Shown here piece by piece: positions 4,340 through 5,371 of a DNA stretch of 5,371 bases (its first letter is position 1; every line of letters begins with the position of its first letter). The translations under genes and the position numbers were made by a program. Location: assembly GCA_028292565.1 (NCBI GenBank), contig JAQGMD010000264.1:1-5371 (forward strand), given 5' to 3'. The notes under the pieces were generated by a model. The model did not search any database, was not told the origin of the DNA, and saw nothing but the letters and a program-made list of their open reading frames with translations. This DNA is from Burkholderia sp. (GTDB lineage Bacteria > Pseudomonadota > Gammaproteobacteria > Burkholderiales > Burkholderiaceae).

Positions 4340-5371
4340 ATGAACCTGCAACGCACCTCCCTTTTTCGCCAGCAATGCCATATCGACGGCCAGTGGGTCG
4401 ATTCTTCGGACCGTGAGTCCATTCCGGTCGTCAACCCTGCGACTGGTGCTGTCATCGGCTCCGTTCCGCGACTGACTGCGCAAGACGTGCAAAGCGCGAT
4501 CCGCGCGGCGAACAAGGCATTGCCGGCATGGCGCGATACCAGCGCCAAGGACCGTTCGAAGCTGATGCGCCGCTGGTATGACCTCTGTATGGCGCACCAG
4601 GAAGACCTGGCGACGATCCTGACCAGCGAACAGGGCAAGCCGCTGACCGAAGCCCGCGGCGAGATCGCCTACGGCTCGTCGTTCATCGAATGGTTTTCCG
4701 AGGAAGCCAAGCGGGTGTACGGTGACGTGATTCCGGCACCTGCTTCCGACCGCCGCATTATCGTGATCAAACAACCCGTCGGCGTGGTCGCCGCGATCAC
4801 GCCCTGGAATTTCCCGAATGCGATGATCACCCGCAAGGTCGGCGCCGCATTGGCTGCCGGTTGCACGATCGTGGTGAAGCCGGCATCGGCAACGCCATTC
4901 TCTGCACTCGCGTTGGCTGAGCTGGCGATCGAGGCAGGCATTCCGCCGGGCGTGATCAACGTCGTTACAGGCGCTTCCGGCGTCGTGGGCAACGAGCTGA
5001 CATCCAGCCCCATCGTGCGCAAACTGACGTTCACCGGCTCCACCGAAGTAGGCAAGAAACTGATGGCGCAGTGCGCCGGCACCGTCAAGAAAGTATCGAT
5101 GGAACTGGGTGGCAACGCACCGTTCATTGTGTTTGACGACGCTGACCTCGATGCAGCCATTAGCGGGGTGATGGCCTCCAAGTTCCGTAACACCGGGCAG
5201 ACCTGCGTCTGTGCGAACCGCATCTTTGTGCAAGACGGGATCTACGACAAGTTCGCCGGCATGCTGAAGGAAAGAATCGAAGCGCAGGTAGTCGGCAACG
5301 GCATGGATAAAGGTGTCACGCTCGGTCCGCTGATCGATCAGGGGGCAGTGGAGAAGGTCAAGGAGCACATC
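4340..5371 (+). CDS. gabD: Succinate-semialdehyde dehydrogenase (GabD type), 3' end outside window
   Basis: An aldehyde dehydrogenase that oxidises succinate semialdehyde or a close relative to the acid with NAD(P)+. The frame is open from ATG 4340 to the window edge (344 codons). The family is about 480 residues, so roughly the last 140 are missing here. Visible landmarks are the N-terminal HIDGQWVDS, ITPWNFP with the oxyanion Asn157, VVKPA with Lys180 for the cofactor, and FTGSTEVGKKL. MELGGNAPFIVFDDADLD carries the general base Glu255, and GQTCVCANR carries catalytic Cys289. The second cysteine at 291 is typical of the SSADH branch and supports the GabD call over other aldehyde dehydrogenases. 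It starts 12 bases after the upstream gene with a GGGGC near its start, so the two are co-transcribed. The exact substrate could be another semialdehyde such as malonate or glutarate semialdehyde. Confidence 0.9.
   Translation, partial: MNLQRTSLFRQQCHIDGQWVDSSDRESIPVVNPATGAVIGSVPRLTAQDVQSAIRAANKALPAWRDTSAKDRSKLMRRWYDLCMAHQEDLATILTSEQGKPLTEARGEIAYGSSFIEWFSEEAKRVYGDVIPAPASDRRIIVIKQPVGVVAAITPWNFPNAMITRKVGAALAAGCTIVVKPASATPFSALALAELAIEAGIPPGVINVVTGASGVVGNELTSSPIVRKLTFTGSTEVGKKLMAQCAGTVKKVSMELGGNAPFIVFDDADLDAAISGVMASKFRNTGQTCVCANRIFVQDGIYDKFAGMLKERIEAQVVGNGMDKGVTLGPLIDQGAVEKVKEHI

Noticed and set aside
4316..5368. 350-codon open frame on the minus strand
   Set aside because: It lies opposite the well-supported semialdehyde dehydrogenase gene. 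Its product is His/Arg/Asp-rich without domains, typical of antisense frames in GC-rich genes.

Overview
The window looks like a Gram-negative betaproteobacterial chromosome, most likely Burkholderiales. The reasons are GC-rich codon use with G/C-ending codons in the metabolic genes, close resemblance of those proteins to Burkholderiales-type families, and remnants of the IS66, IS256 and IS21 families that are common there. This is recognition from memory, not a database result.

The window has two contrasting halves. Positions 1-2374 are a decayed accessory region. It opens with a long imperfect palindrome (1-107). Small, poorly recognisable reading frames follow (about 277-586) and then a small two-helix membrane protein gene (647-975) whose 3' part is replaced by insertion-sequence debris. 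The debris (976-1940) is a mosaic of four internal transposase fragments joined end to end: IS66 TnpC (+), IS256 transposase (-), a short IS21 IstA piece (-), and a second, frameshifted IS21 IstA piece of another subgroup (+). None has its ends, and no intact element is present. A 66-residue orphan frame (1946-2146), a compact palindrome (2204-2224) and a nested ~100-bp palindrome (2265-2367) close this half.

Positions 2375-5371 are intact catabolic genes. A GntR-type regulator of the FadR/FCD group (minus strand, 2375-3196) is divergent from a two-gene operon on the plus strand. The operon holds an NADP-type 2-hydroxyacid dehydrogenase of the glyoxylate/hydroxypyruvate reductase group (3359-4327) and, 12 bases later, a succinate-semialdehyde dehydrogenase of the GabD type (4340 to the window edge, open at the 3' end). 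The 162-bp divergent region carries a near-consensus sigma-70 promoter (TTGACA, 17 bp, TGTAAT) with a GntR-type operator (TTGTcgtACAA) inside its spacer. A second related box lies just past the predicted transcription start, and a candidate divergent promoter for the regulator overlaps the first operator. The simplest reading is a small locus for oxidising or reducing a hydroxy- or semialdehyde acid, repressed by the GntR protein until its ligand appears. The ligand cannot be read from the sequence.

I found no convincing new defence, toxin or RNA system. The most unusual features are the transposase mosaic, with its in-frame IstA-IS256 fusion, and the palindromes.
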